Assembly (NCBI GenBank): GCA_002345925.1
Contig: DDWM01000022.1
Location: 1 to 64,000 of the forward strand
Source: Actinobacteria bacterium UBA2286
Lineage (GTDB): Bacteria; Actinomycetota; Coriobacteriia; Anaerosomatales; Anaerosomataceae
Direction: 5' to 3'
DNA: 64,000 bases
Within the stretch, counting starts at the first letter, position 1, and every line of letters starts with the position of its first letter. Of this stretch, positions 8,793 through 18,523 are shown piece after piece. Both the position numbers and the translations under genes were made by a program. The notes under the pieces were generated by a model. It ran no database searches. It had not been told where the DNA came from and worked only from the letters and a program-made list of their open reading frames with translations.

Positions 8793-9494
8793 TCACCCTT
8801 TCGCTTCTGTGTCTGTATTGCCGAGCGGGAACGCAGGGCGTCCCTCCTCCTCGGAGGCTGCCTCATCGTGAGTGAGCCTGCTCTCAAGCCGATCGATACG
8901 ATGCTGCATCGTGCGGAACATCTCGATGACCGGGTCCGGCAGATCCTCGTGATGCAGGTCCACCGCTTCAACACGCTGGCCCTGGCGAACCACTACGCGT
9001 CCCGGAATGCCTACGACGGTGCAACTGGCAGGAACGGCCTGGACCACGACCGCGCCAGCGCCGACCTTCGACCCGTGACCGATGATGATATCGCCGAGCA
9101 CGGTCGCCCCAACGCCCACAACGACGTTGTCCTCGATGGTCGGATGGCGCTTGCCGCGCTCCTTGCCGGTACCGCCAAGAGTCACACCCTGGTAAATGGT
9201 GACGCACCGACCGATAACGGTGGTCTCACCGATCACAACGCCCATGCCGTGGTCGATGAAGAAGTCCTGTCCGATGGTTGCGCCGGGATGAATCTCGATT
9301 CCGGTGTGATGCCGAACGGACTGAGAGATCGCGCGGGCCAGCCACACCCAGCCTGCTTTGTGCAGCCGATGCGTGACACGATGCCACCAGACAGCCCAGA
9401 GCCCCGGGTAGTTCGTGAGCGCCGAGAGTGTCGACGTGCACGCGGGGTCCCGCTCCTTGATGGCTACTATGTCCGCGCGCATTCGGGCGAACAT
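8793..9494 (-). CDS. cysE: Serine O-acetyltransferase
   Basis: This 233-aa protein has the SAT N-terminal helical part followed by left-handed beta-helix hexapeptide repeats. Signatures include HPGATIGQDFFIDHG and TLGGTGKERGKRHP. It makes O-acetylserine, the acceptor for sulfide in cysteine synthesis, and so supplies the substrate of the next gene, cysS. The tail after residue ~190 is acidic and longer than in short CysE forms. AAGGAGG lies 12 bases before the ATG, slightly far. Confidence 0.94.
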   Translation of the reverse strand: MFARMRADIVAIKERDPACTSTLSALTNYPGLWAVWWHRVTHRLHKAGWVWLARAISQSVRHHTGIEIHPGATIGQDFFIDHGMGVVIGETTVIGRCVTIYQGVTLGGTGKERGKRHPTIEDNVVVGVGATVLGDIIIGHGSKVGAGAVVVQAVPASCTVVGIPGRVVVRQGQRVEAVDLHHEDLPDPVIEMFRTMQHRIDRLESRLTHDEAASEEEGRPAFPLGNTDTEAKG

Positions 9495-9546
9495 CGCGTT
9501 TCTCGGCCTCCTTGACAGTACGTACGAGCATCAGTGAAGCCCGATA

Positions 9547-10956
9547 CTATCTCTTTCTCGCTCTGTGGGTGTCAACCTGTGTCGAGTCTATGCGAATGAG
9601 TGCCTCGGCAACGCCCATGATGCTCAGCAGTGACGGCAGCGGAAGACCCGAATCCTGACCGGTCAGGGCGATGCGAAGCGCTTGCAGACCTACGGCAGGT
9701 TGCAGCCCGGCAGTCTTGAGCTTTCTGCGTATACGGCCGAGCAGCGCCTCGCCGTTGTACGACTCGGGATCCGCCGCCTCGAGTGCGGCCGAGACAACCG
9801 CAAGTGCGGCGTGCGCCTCGGCATCGAGCGAGAGCTGGCTTGGTCGCGAAACGACGAAATCCGCAATCGTTACGATGTCGGAAGCCACCACGACCTCATC
9901 GCGGGCGGCTTCAAAGAGAGCATCGAAGTCTGCCCAGCCCGGAGGCCTGGACATGTACGCTCCGAGCACTCTCACGAGAGCATCATGAGGTAGCGCTCTT
10001 AGGTGATGAGCGTTTATCGTACGCAGTCGCTCGGGATCGTGCACGCAAGGTGCCTTCGAGACCCGGTCGAGCGAGAACGACTGCCAGACGTCCGAAAGCG
10101 TGGGATTCTCGAGCTCTTCGGGATTAAGCCAGCCGAGCAACACAAGGTACTCAACGACCGCCGAGGCAAGATACCCCGTGTCGCGGAGTTCGGTGATTCC
10201 GGTGTGGCCGGCCGACTCGAGGAGAAGCGCGCCATCGGGCGCTGTCATCAACGGAAGATGACCGTACGTTAGAGGTTCGATCCCCACAGCTCGCGACAGA
10301 AGGATCTGCATCGGCGTGAGGGAGATATCATCATCACCTCGCAAGACAAGCGTGATGTGCATGTCGACATCGTCAGCCCACGATGCGAATGTCGGGCTGG
10401 GGGCCCCATCGAAGCCAGCGATCACGAAATCCCCGATGTCCTCCGAGCGGACCGTGAGTTCACCCTGGACTGCGTCTTCCCATACGATCGTCTCGGCAGC
10501 AGGGATGGCGAATCGCCAGGCATACGTCTCGCCCGAAGCGGCGCGCGCCTCGGACTCTTTCGAGGACACCGCCCGGCACGTTCCGTGGCAGTGGGACGTC
10601 CGTCCCGCCGACTCCGGTGAGATAGCCTCGGCGGCACAGAAGCAGCGATACGCTGCACCCGATGCCACTAGCTCCGCAAGTCGCAGCGCGCGGGTATCTG
10701 CTCGCTCGGACTGCCGATACGGGGCGTACGGACCACCAACGTCCGGACCCTCGGACCAGTCTACGCCGAGCCAGCGCAGATCTGCGAGCAATGCGTCTTC
10801 GGCGCCAGGCGACATATGCGCAGAATCCGTGTCCTCAATGCGCAGTACCAGAGCACCATCTTTGCTTGCGACGAGGTGAGCGAGCAGCGCGACTCTGGCG
10901 TCTCCGATATCAAGCGCGCGAGCCGTTGTTGGGGAGAATCGAACTCGCACGCTCAC
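9547..10956 (-). CDS. gltX: Degenerate glutamyl-tRNA synthetase-like protein
   Basis: The 469 aa follow GluRS from end to end. RIEDTD (39-44), DVGGPYAPYRQSER and the zinc-type cysteines C105, C107, C123 and C127 are kept. The ATP-site signatures are not: HIGH is replaced by DIGD (16-19) and the KLSKR region reads LLESAG (245-250). The SPTG motif is SPTT. Ordinary aminoacylation is therefore unlikely. The frame is intact, the GTG start overlaps the ispF stop (GTGA), and it occupies the gltX position of the conserved gene cluster, so it seems maintained. It could be a regulatory or tRNA-binding paralogue, or an enzyme with altered substrate. A true GluRS should exist elsewhere. Confidence 0.8.
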   Translation of the reverse strand: MSVRVRFSPTTARALDIGDARVALLAHLVASKDGALVLRIEDTDSAHMSPGAEDALLADLRWLGVDWSEGPDVGGPYAPYRQSERADTRALRLAELVASGAAYRCFCAAEAISPESAGRTSHCHGTCRAVSSKESEARAASGETYAWRFAIPAAETIVWEDAVQGELTVRSEDIGDFVIAGFDGAPSPTFASWADDVDMHITLVLRGDDDISLTPMQILLSRAVGIEPLTYGHLPLMTAPDGALLLESAGHTGITELRDTGYLASAVVEYLVLLGWLNPEELENPTLSDVWQSFSLDRVSKAPCVHDPERLRTINAHHLRALPHDALVRVLGAYMSRPPGWADFDALFEAARDEVVVASDIVTIADFVVSRPSQLSLDAEAHAALAVVSAALEAADPESYNGEALLGRIRRKLKTAGLQPAVGLQALRIALTGQDSGLPLPSLLSIMGVAEALIRIDSTQVDTHRARKR

Positions 10957-11441
10957 GCCCAGGTCCGTTCCAGCAGGGCGACCGCATAAGCAGCGGCTCC
11001 CTCCTCATGTCCGACAAACCCGAGTCCTTCTGTGGTGGTGGCCTTCACTCCGACGGCGTCGACCGGCAATCCGAGTGCGTGCGCAATGTTCTCCTGCATC
11101 AGCTCACGATAAGGGGCGACCTTTGGCGCCTGAAGCACGAGTGTGCTGTCGACGTCGACGATGCGGAATCCTCGTGTGGTCGCAAGCGCAGCCACCTGCT
11201 CCAGGAGCTCGATGCTGCTGGCACCCTTGTATGACGGGTCGTCATCGGGGAAGAGGCGTCCTATATCGCCCTCGCGCATCGCCCCGACGACCGCGTCCAT
11301 GACCGCATGAACGAGTACGTCGGCGTCTGAATGTCCGAGCAAACCGCGATCAAATGGCACATGGACACCGCCCAGCATCAACGCCCGGCCTTCGACGAAT
11401 GCGTGAACGTCGTACCCTATGCCGATTCTCAGGTCACTCAT
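10953..11441 (-). CDS. ispF: 2-C-methyl-D-erythritol 2,4-cyclodiphosphate synthase
   Basis: The 162 aa carry the IspF signatures: zinc ligands in GYDVHAF and GHSDADVLVHA, and the C-terminal TTTEGLGFVGHEEG loop. It is the fifth step of the non-mevalonate isoprenoid pathway. Its ATG overlaps the ispD stop (ATGA), matching the functional pairing of the two enzymes. Confidence 0.96.
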   Translation of the reverse strand: MSDLRIGIGYDVHAFVEGRALMLGGVHVPFDRGLLGHSDADVLVHAVMDAVVGAMREGDIGRLFPDDDPSYKGASSIELLEQVAALATTRGFRIVDVDSTLVLQAPKVAPYRELMQENIAHALGLPVDAVGVKATTTEGLGFVGHEEGAAAYAVALLERTWA

Positions 11442-12136
11442 GACTGCCTCGCTCTCGCTTCCAGCACTTGCTCGGCCACCACGATATCCTCGGGCACCGT
11501 GACTTTGATGTTATCGCGGGGACCCAGCATCATCACGACGCGCCCGCCAACACGCTCAACTAGTGATGAGTCGTCTGTGCCCACAAATCCCTCTTCCCTT
11601 GCAGCTGCATACGCATCGCGCAACGGCGCGGCACGAAATACCTGAGGTGTCTGGGCGACCCAGAGCTGAGACCGGTCCTCCGTCGCGACAACCGCTCCGT
11701 CAGCCCCAACCCTCTTGATGGTGTCATACGATGGATGTCCGACGACCACGCCATCTGCATCGGCCTCAACAAGAGCATGAACTGCCGAGTCGATCATGTC
11801 CGGTGTCACCATCGGCCTCGCACCATCATGTACTACGACCAATTCAGCTCCCGGATCAACAACCTCAAGGCCTGCAGCGACAGATGCCTGTCGTGTCTGT
11901 CCACCTGCGACGACTCCTGTGATCTTGTCGAACCCATCGAGTTCCATGGCGAACTCGCCAACCCTGTCGGGGTGAACTACGACGACAACCTCATCGATGC
12001 TGCCGGCCAGCTCGAACGCCGCGAGGGTATGGGAAAGCACGGAGCGTCCAGCCACGGGCGCAAGCTGCTTTCCACCGGGACGACCGAACCGGTCACCAAC
12101 TCCCCCAGCAACGATGATCGCCGAGGCTTTCATCAT
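11438..12136 (-). CDS. ispD: 2-C-methyl-D-erythritol 4-phosphate cytidylyltransferase
   Basis: The 232 aa begin with the nucleotidyltransferase loop (AIIVAGGVGDRFG) and keep VVVHDGARP and TPQVFR of IspD. It couples CTP to MEP in isoprenoid synthesis. It overlaps the PIN/TRAM gene by 4 bases and ispF by 4, so three proteins are translated from one coupled block. Confidence 0.95.
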   Translation of the reverse strand: MMKASAIIVAGGVGDRFGRPGGKQLAPVAGRSVLSHTLAAFELAGSIDEVVVVVHPDRVGEFAMELDGFDKITGVVAGGQTRQASVAAGLEVVDPGAELVVVHDGARPMVTPDMIDSAVHALVEADADGVVVGHPSYDTIKRVGADGAVVATEDRSQLWVAQTPQVFRAAPLRDAYAAAREEGFVGTDDSSLVERVGGRVVMMLGPRDNIKVTVPEDIVVAEQVLEARARQS

Positions 12137-13194
12137 GTCGACACCTTCGCAAAGATCATTCGCCCGGCCGTCGTCTGCAGGACCGAAGTGACTTCGACCG
12201 TCTGATCTGAGCCCACGGCATCTTTGCCGTCTGCAATGACAACCATCGTGCCATCCTCCAGATACCCGACACCCTGTCCGGCCTCTTTGCCGGGTTTCGC
12301 GACAAGGATCCGTATCGTGTCGCCGGGTATGAACAGCGGTCGTACCGCTGAAGCGAGTTCGTTGACGTTCAAGACCTGTGCGCCCTCTACTCGCGCAACT
12401 TGCGTGAGATTATGATCGACTGTGACGATCACGCCGGCGCTCGATGTTGCCAACTTGACGAGCTTTGCATCCACGCCGGGAATCTCAGGATAGTCGGCCT
12501 CGAAAACCTGCAATGCGTCCGGCCCAGCTGAGAGTGTCGTTAGCAGATCAAGCCCCCTGCGGCCGCGCGCCCTGCGAAGATCGTCGGCAGAGTCCGCAAG
12601 CGTCTGAAGCTCGACCAAGACGAATCTCGGCACAACGATCTTGCCTTCCAGGAACCCTGACTCCATCAGTTGCTGGAACCTACCGTCAATCACGGCGCTA
12701 GTATCGAGGAACTTCAAGGGCTCGGACTGCGGCAATGCCTCTTTGCCTAAAGCGTCACCCAGATGGCGACGCACGTCGCGACGCTTGGTAAGGAACAACT
12801 GTGTGCTGCCATAGCCGAGCAGCCCATACACAAGAACCATGGTGAGAAACCCGAGCCACTCCGGACGAACCAGGCGGAGCGGATTCGAAACGAGAAAAGC
12901 CACCAAGAGACCGACAACAAGACCAAGAGCGCCAAGTAGCAAGTCGGTGGTGTCGAAGTCCTGTAGCTGCTGAACGATGCGCTCGTACTGCCCGGTGAGC
13001 TCGCGACCCATGATGCCGCCGAGAAGATAACCCATCGAGGCCCCAAGAATGATGAGAATGAAGATAACGAGTTGGGGCGAGAGACCTGTCTGGGTAGACC
13101 AGTCAGCGAGCCGTGAAACCGCAAAGCCACCAAGTGCACCGGCCGTCAGCAGCACCATCCGTGCTAGCTGAACTATCATTGTGTTCGACGCCAT
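12133..13194 (-). CDS. PIN and TRAM domain membrane protein, YacL type
   Basis: The 353 aa have four hydrophobic segments (~5-130), then a PIN nuclease domain starting KFLDTSAVIDGRF with further acidic residues (ARGRRGLDLL, VTVDHNLT), and a C-terminal TRAM domain. This is the YacL family, probably a membrane-tethered RNA-binding or RNA-cutting protein of unknown target. The start is weakly supported. A perfect GAGGAGGTGA sequence lies about 27 bases upstream of the ATG, too far to serve it, with no better in-frame start. Confidence 0.88.
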   Translation of the reverse strand: MASNTMIVQLARMVLLTAGALGGFAVSRLADWSTQTGLSPQLVIFILIILGASMGYLLGGIMGRELTGQYERIVQQLQDFDTTDLLLGALGLVVGLLVAFLVSNPLRLVRPEWLGFLTMVLVYGLLGYGSTQLFLTKRRDVRRHLGDALGKEALPQSEPLKFLDTSAVIDGRFQQLMESGFLEGKIVVPRFVLVELQTLADSADDLRRARGRRGLDLLTTLSAGPDALQVFEADYPEIPGVDAKLVKLATSSAGVIVTVDHNLTQVARVEGAQVLNVNELASAVRPLFIPGDTIRILVAKPGKEAGQGVGYLEDGTMVVIADGKDAVGSDQTVEVTSVLQTTAGRMIFAKVST

Positions 13195-13262
13195 AAAGAC
13201 GAGTCATTCCGTCCGAGCGCCTTCACCTCCTCAATTTGAGCACAACGCCAACAGAAAAGGCA

Positions 13263-13290
13263 GGGCAGGGCAGACGCGCCTGCCCTGCCC
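13263..13290 (-). terminator. Rho-independent terminator after disA
   Basis: A perfect 11-bp stem GGGCAGGGCAG/CTGCCCTGCCC with a 6-base loop sits between disA and the PIN/TRAM gene. On the minus strand it is followed by TGCCTTTT. It may only attenuate transcription into the genes downstream. Confidence 0.7.
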
Positions 13291-13310
13291 AAAATACTAC
13301 CACAGTAAGA

Positions 13311-14378
13311 TTAGAGGGCCGCGTGCTCCCGCATGCGCCGCAGACCCTCTCGGATTGCTCTGGCCCGGCGTTCTCCGACGCCGTCGACATCGTCGAGCTG
13401 TGCCTCTGAAGCCGACAACAAGGCAATGAGCGTTCCGAAGCGCTCGATGAGTCGGTTGATAACCGTCGCGGGCAGCATCGGGATATGTCTCAGCATCCGA
13501 AAACCTGCGGGCTGAACATGCAGCTCTGAGCTATCCGTGGACGCCGGATATCCCAGAGCCTGAGCGATGACTGTCGCCTCAAGCAGCTGATCGGGCGTGA
13601 GAGCAGCGATCTTGCTGCGCACGGTGGCGGCCTTGCGAGCTGAGCCGCCCTGGATGTAGTCCCGGACGAGCATCACGAAGTCGTCTTCAACGCCCGCAAC
13701 GAGCTCATCGGCCTGCATTCGGACTAGTCGCCCGTCTGATCCGAGCTCGACAACCAGCCGTCCCACATCGCGTGCCACTCGAAGGAGCATCTCCGACCTG
13801 CGAATGACGTTGACCACATCACCGAGGGTCACGACGCCTTCAAATTCAAGCATCGTGAGTCGAGTCGCAACCTCGTCGAGACTGCTGCGATAGCGCTGCA
13901 GCGTCTGCAACGCTTGATTGGCCTTTGCGAGGACGACCTCGATATCTTCGAGGATGAGCCTCGATCCGCCGCTGTACAGACTGACAACGTCGCGCCGCTG
14001 AGATATCGAGATAACCAAGGCGTTCGTCTGTCGACTGACACGCTCGGCAGTACGGTGCCTCATGCCGGTCTCAGCGGTGGGTAGCGTCGCGTCCGGAACA
14101 AGGTGCACATTCGCCTTCAGAATATGCACCGCACCCTCGTCAAGGATTATGGCGCCGTCCATCTTTGCGAGCTCAAAGAGCCGTTGCGGAGTGTATGGCA
14201 CTTTCACGATGAAGCCGCCGTTGCAGATCTCCTCGACGCCGTTCTCGTCACCGATCACGATGAGCGCTCCGGTACGTGCCGAGATCACATGATCCAGGCC
14301 CTCTCGGAGGATTGTTCCTGGCGCAACGGCCGACAAGGCCCCTAGCAGCAGGTCATCAGGCTTGACGTCCACAGGCAT
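13311..14378 (-). CDS. disA: DNA integrity scanning protein, diadenylate cyclase
   Basis: The 355 aa have an N-terminal DAC domain with DGA (74-76) and RHRTAER (107-113), which bind ATP and make c-di-AMP. A helical linker and a C-terminal helix-hairpin-helix DNA-binding domain (~300-350, with GVGERRARAIREGL) follow. It scans DNA for branched structures and lowers c-di-AMP on damage. The ATG at 14378 touches GAGGGG, so GTG at 14372, 6 bases from it, may be the real start. Synteny radA-disA is conserved. Confidence 0.95.
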   Translation of the reverse strand: MPVDVKPDDLLLGALSAVAPGTILREGLDHVISARTGALIVIGDENGVEEICNGGFIVKVPYTPQRLFELAKMDGAIILDEGAVHILKANVHLVPDATLPTAETGMRHRTAERVSRQTNALVISISQRRDVVSLYSGGSRLILEDIEVVLAKANQALQTLQRYRSSLDEVATRLTMLEFEGVVTLGDVVNVIRRSEMLLRVARDVGRLVVELGSDGRLVRMQADELVAGVEDDFVMLVRDYIQGGSARKAATVRSKIAALTPDQLLEATVIAQALGYPASTDSSELHVQPAGFRMLRHIPMLPATVINRLIERFGTLIALLSASEAQLDDVDGVGERRARAIREGLRRMREHAAL

Positions 14379-14452
14379 CCCCTCAGAGCCGAGACATTAC
14401 AGCGTGCTCAACTACCCGATTGTGCCACGACGCTCTGACACTCGCCACCCGG

Positions 14453-15796
14453 CTAGGATCCGACGATTCCCGGAATCTCCCGGACCGATGAAATCGTACG
14501 TGTACCTGCGGGAGCCTTCGAGCCTCCGGATGGAGAAGCAAGGTATACGCGGTCGAGACCCATGCGGGCAGCCTCGGCCAACCGGGGCTGAGTATGACGC
14601 ACGCTTCGAAGCTCACCCGTGAGCCCGACCTCGCCGAATGCGACGGTGCCAGAAGGCAGCGCGCGGTCGAGCCGTGCCGAGGTGAGCGCCAACGCAAGCG
14701 CAAGATCTACTGCAGGTTCAGCGATTTTGACCCCTCCGGCAACAGAAACATAGACGTCGTGCTGGCCGAACACTAGTCCCGCCCGACGCTCCAAGACCGC
14801 CAGCATCTGAAGAACGCGTGCATTGTCGACACCGACCGAAAGTCGCCTGGGCATCTGGAGGTAGGACGGTGTCACAAGCGCTTGCACTTCTACGAGCAGA
14901 GGCCTCGTTCCCTCCACAGTAGCGAGCACGCATGAGCCCGGTACATCGGCAGCACGATCTGCAAGCAACACTGCGGATGGATTTGCCACACCGACGAGCC
15001 CGCGCTCTGCCATTTCGAACACGCCGATCTCACTGACAGAACCAAACCGGTTCTTTGTGGCGCGGACTATGCGGAAGACGTGATCCCGGTCGCCCTCGAA
15101 CGAGAGCACCGCATCTACGGTGTGTTCGAGCACACGGGGCCCGGCGACGGTGCCTTCCTTGGTAACGTGGCCGACAACGAGCACCGTCATGCCCTCGCTC
15201 TTCGCGAGGTGCATCAGCCGAGCAGCGCACGCCCTAACCTGGCCAACGCTTCCCGCGACTCCATCGAGCGAGGCGTCGACCATCGTCTGTACGGAATCAA
15301 CAATGAGAACGTCCGGACGCTCCGCAAGCGCGGTGGCCTCGATGACGGCCGCATCGACCTCGGGCAGCAGCATAATGCTGTCAGCAGCACCGATTCTCTC
15401 GGCCCGGAGCTTGACCTGATCGGCAGACTCCTCGCCGCAGACGTAAAGGACGGACGAGCCGCCGTTCGAGAGCGAAGCAGCCGCCTGAAGAAGCAAGGTT
15501 GATTTCCCGATGCCGGGCTCTCCCGCAAGCAGCACGAGTGAACCGCGGACAAGCCCGCCGCCGAGCACGCGGTCAAACTCGGGTATGCCCGTGGGCGTTC
15601 GAGCGGCATCGCTCGACACGACATCGCCTAGTCGAATCGGCTTGGCCACAACAACGCGAGATGCAGCGATTGAGGCCGAGGTTATGGCCTCTTCGACGAA
15701 CGTCCCAAACTCGCCGCAGTCAGGACAGCGACCCAGCCACTTCGGGGCCCCGTAGCCGCACTGCTGACATCGCCATCCGGTGCGCGGCTTGGCCAT
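14453..15796 (-). CDS. radA: DNA repair protein RadA
   Basis: The 447 aa start with a four-cysteine zinc finger (C10, C13, C24, C27), then a RecA-like ATPase with Walker A GEPGIGKST (92-100), the KNRFG motif (248-252) and a C-terminal Lon-like domain. RadA promotes branch migration in recombination. It begins 5 bases after the clpC stop. Confidence 0.96.
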   Translation of the reverse strand: MAKPRTGWRCQQCGYGAPKWLGRCPDCGEFGTFVEEAITSASIAASRVVVAKPIRLGDVVSSDAARTPTGIPEFDRVLGGGLVRGSLVLLAGEPGIGKSTLLLQAAASLSNGGSSVLYVCGEESADQVKLRAERIGAADSIMLLPEVDAAVIEATALAERPDVLIVDSVQTMVDASLDGVAGSVGQVRACAARLMHLAKSEGMTVLVVGHVTKEGTVAGPRVLEHTVDAVLSFEGDRDHVFRIVRATKNRFGSVSEIGVFEMAERGLVGVANPSAVLLADRAADVPGSCVLATVEGTRPLLVEVQALVTPSYLQMPRRLSVGVDNARVLQMLAVLERRAGLVFGQHDVYVSVAGGVKIAEPAVDLALALALTSARLDRALPSGTVAFGEVGLTGELRSVRHTQPRLAEAARMGLDRVYLASPSGGSKAPAGTRTISSVREIPGIVGS

Positions 15797-15801
15797 CTCT
15801 G

Positions 15802-18369
15802 CTACTCGCCAGCCGCCCCGCCGGCGACAGACCCGCGCGGCGCTGACGAACCGCCCCGGGGAGGCATCGACGCTTTCGGCTTGCGCGTTGCAGACGCGAC
15901 TTTGTCCTCAGCGGGAAGGACGACTTGACCGGTCCCTTTGCGGAACGCAAGCTCCTTGCCCTCTACGACAACCTCGATCACTTCGCCTGGCTGCCAGTCG
16001 CCTGCCAGTAGCTGTTCCGAGAGCGGGTCTTCGACGAGTCGTTGAATCGCACGGCGAAGCGGCCGCGCACCAAGCGTGGGGTCGAAACCGGCCTTCGCGA
16101 GGAGTTCGCGCGCATCCGGTGTAATTGAAATGCCGAGTCCCTGGCTAAGAAGCTGGTCGCGCAGACGGGCAACCATGAGGTCGACGATGGACTGAATCTC
16201 GTCATGGCTAAGGTCATGGAAGACGATCACCTCGTCGACGCGGTTGAGAAACTCGGGTCGGAAGACGCGCTTGAGCTCTCCAGTGACCCTCTCCTTGAGC
16301 GTGTCGTAAGACATCGCTCCATCTTCTTGCATCGTGAAGCCGATGTTCTTGCCTTTGACGATGTCACGCGCGCCGATGTTGCTCGTCATGATGATGATCG
16401 CGTTCTTGAAGTCGACCTTGCGACCCTGGGCGTCGGTGAGTCGCCCTTCTTCGAGAATCTGCAGCAAGACATTGAACACGTCTGGGTGCGCCTTCTCGAT
16501 CTCATCGAACAAGATGACTGAGTACGGCTTCCGGCGAACCAACTCGGTCAGTTGACCGCCCTCATCGAATCCAACGTACCCCGGAGGTGATCCAACAAGC
16601 CGGGAGACGGTGTGCTTCTCCATGTACTCAGACATGTCGAGCGAGATAAGTGAGTCTTCAGTTCCGAACAGGAACGCAGCGAGCGCCTTGGCAAGCTCAG
16701 TCTTCCCGACTCCAGATGGGCCGAGGAAGATGAAGGAACCCGACGGACGGCTGGGATCCTTGAGTCCGGCACGGGCACGGCGAATCGCCTTGCTCACCGA
16801 AATGACCGCCTCGTCCTGACCGATGATACGCTCGTGAATGCTGCCCTCCATGCGAAGCAGCTTCTGCGTCTCGGCTTCGGTAAGGCTTGAGACGGGAATG
16901 CCGGTCCACATCGAAACGACCTCGGCAATCTCGTGCTCCGTCACCTCTACCACGCGGGTGTTGTCGGGCTTGAGCCACTCCTCTTCCATGCCGCGCTTCT
17001 CGGAGAGGACCTGCTTCTCGTTGTCGCGCAGACCGGCGGCCTTCTCGAACTCCTGCGCCTCGATGGCCGCTTCCTTCTCCTGTCGAACACGCTTGAGGCG
17101 TTCTTCTACCTCACGGATGCCGGGCGGTGCGGTCATCATCTTGATGCGCATCTTGCTTCCCGCTTCATCGATGAGGTCGATCGCCTTATCCGGCAGGAAT
17201 CTGTCAGAAATGTACCGATCGGCAAGAGTAGCGGCCGCATCGACCGCAGCGTCAGTGATGGATACGCGATGGTGCGCCTCATAGCGATCACGCAAGCCGA
17301 ACAGGATCTGCTTGGTCTCTTCGACTGAAGGCTCTCCGACCACGATAGGCTGGAAGCGCCGCTCAAGCGCCGGATCCTTCTCTACGTACTTGCGATACTC
17401 ATCCAACGTGGTGGCACCGATGGTCTGGAGCTCGCCGCGCGCGAGGGCAGGCTTGATGATACTTGCAGCGTCGATGGCGCCCTCAGCCGCACCAGCACCA
17501 ACGAGTGTATGCATCTCATCGACAAACAAGATGATGTCACCGCGCTCGTGGATCTCCTTTATGACCTTCTTCAGACGCTCCTCGAATTCACCGCGATACT
17601 TGCTTCCGGCAACCAGCGCAGCCAGATCGAGTGTATAGAGCTGCTTGTCACGGAGCGTTTCCGGGACCTCGTCGCTGGCGATCTTCTGCGCCAGCCCCTC
17701 GACGACCGCGGTCTTACCCACGCCGGGCTCGCCGATGAGCACGGGGTTGTTCTTCGTGCGCCGGGACAGGATCTGCATCACGCGCTCGATCTCCTGCGCG
17801 CGACCGACGACCGGGTCAAGCTTGCCGTCGTTCGCAGCCCGTGTGAGGTTCTGACCGAACTCGTCGAGCAGCTGGCTCTCACCGGCGCGACCGCCGCGAC
17901 GGTCCTCGACACCCTCGGACTGCTTGCCGCCGTAGTAGCCGGAAAGAAGCTGGATAACTGCCGAGCGAACCTTCTCCAGGTCTGCGCCTAGGTTGAGCAG
18001 CACCTGCGCTGCCACGCCTTCACCCTCACGGATCAAGCCGAGCAAGATGTGCTCGGTACCGATGTAGTTGTGGCCAAGCTGAAGCGCCTCGCGCAACGAG
18101 AGCTCGAGGACCTTCTTGGCTCGGGGCGTGAACGGGATGTGACCCGTCGGCACGTAAGTACCTCGGCCAATAAGCTCCTCGACTTGCTGATGAACGTCTT
18201 CCAGCGAGATGCTAAGGCTCTCAAGGGCCTTGGCGGCAATGCCGTCCTGCTCGCGAATCAGGCCAAGGAGCAGATGCTCCGTGCCGATGTAGTTCTGGTT
18301 GAGCATGCGCGCTTCTTCTTGCGCGTACACAACGACCCTGCGGGCCTTCTCAGTGAATCGCTCAAACAT
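15802..18369 (-). CDS. clpC: ClpC-type AAA+ chaperone/unfoldase
   Basis: The 855 aa contain two N-terminal Clp repeats (~5-145), a first AAA module with Walker A GEPGVGKT (213-220), a UVR-like helical middle domain, a second AAA module with GPSGVGKT, and a C-terminal tail rich in Gly, Pro and Ser. It unfolds substrates for ClpP. GAGAGG precedes the ATG. The usual regulators ctsR and mcsAB do not precede it; lysS does, with a 154-base gap. I saw no clear CtsR or HspR operator in that gap. Confidence 0.96.
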   Translation of the reverse strand: MFERFTEKARRVVVYAQEEARMLNQNYIGTEHLLLGLIREQDGIAAKALESLSISLEDVHQQVEELIGRGTYVPTGHIPFTPRAKKVLELSLREALQLGHNYIGTEHILLGLIREGEGVAAQVLLNLGADLEKVRSAVIQLLSGYYGGKQSEGVEDRRGGRAGESQLLDEFGQNLTRAANDGKLDPVVGRAQEIERVMQILSRRTKNNPVLIGEPGVGKTAVVEGLAQKIASDEVPETLRDKQLYTLDLAALVAGSKYRGEFEERLKKVIKEIHERGDIILFVDEMHTLVGAGAAEGAIDAASIIKPALARGELQTIGATTLDEYRKYVEKDPALERRFQPIVVGEPSVEETKQILFGLRDRYEAHHRVSITDAAVDAAATLADRYISDRFLPDKAIDLIDEAGSKMRIKMMTAPPGIREVEERLKRVRQEKEAAIEAQEFEKAAGLRDNEKQVLSEKRGMEEEWLKPDNTRVVEVTEHEIAEVVSMWTGIPVSSLTEAETQKLLRMEGSIHERIIGQDEAVISVSKAIRRARAGLKDPSRPSGSFIFLGPSGVGKTELAKALAAFLFGTEDSLISLDMSEYMEKHTVSRLVGSPPGYVGFDEGGQLTELVRRKPYSVILFDEIEKAHPDVFNVLLQILEEGRLTDAQGRKVDFKNAIIIMTSNIGARDIVKGKNIGFTMQEDGAMSYDTLKERVTGELKRVFRPEFLNRVDEVIVFHDLSHDEIQSIVDLMVARLRDQLLSQGLGISITPDARELLAKAGFDPTLGARPLRRAIQRLVEDPLSEQLLAGDWQPGEVIEVVVEGKELAFRKGTGQVVLPAEDKVASATRKPKASMPPRGGSSAPRGSVAGGAAGE

Positions 18370-18523
18370 GGGATCGCCTCTCTATGCCGCGCCGATACCG
18401 GCGGATCCTTTGCAATGGCTATTCTACCCCCAAGCTATGACACGGGGGCTGAACAGACATCAAGCAAGGTAAGTGCCACAAGATGTGAGCGTAGCGCACT
18501 CAGGTATTTGCGAGAGCCCGGCG

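Noticed and set aside
13195..13262. A leader gene using GAGGAGGTGA upstream of the PIN/TRAM gene
   Set aside because: The nearest ATG is 18 bases away and gives a 34-codon frame without features; spacing is too long to trust.
18370..18523. CtsR or HspR (HAIR) operator before clpC
   Set aside because: No matching tandem heptads or CTTGAGT-N7-ACTCAAG sequence was found on either strand.
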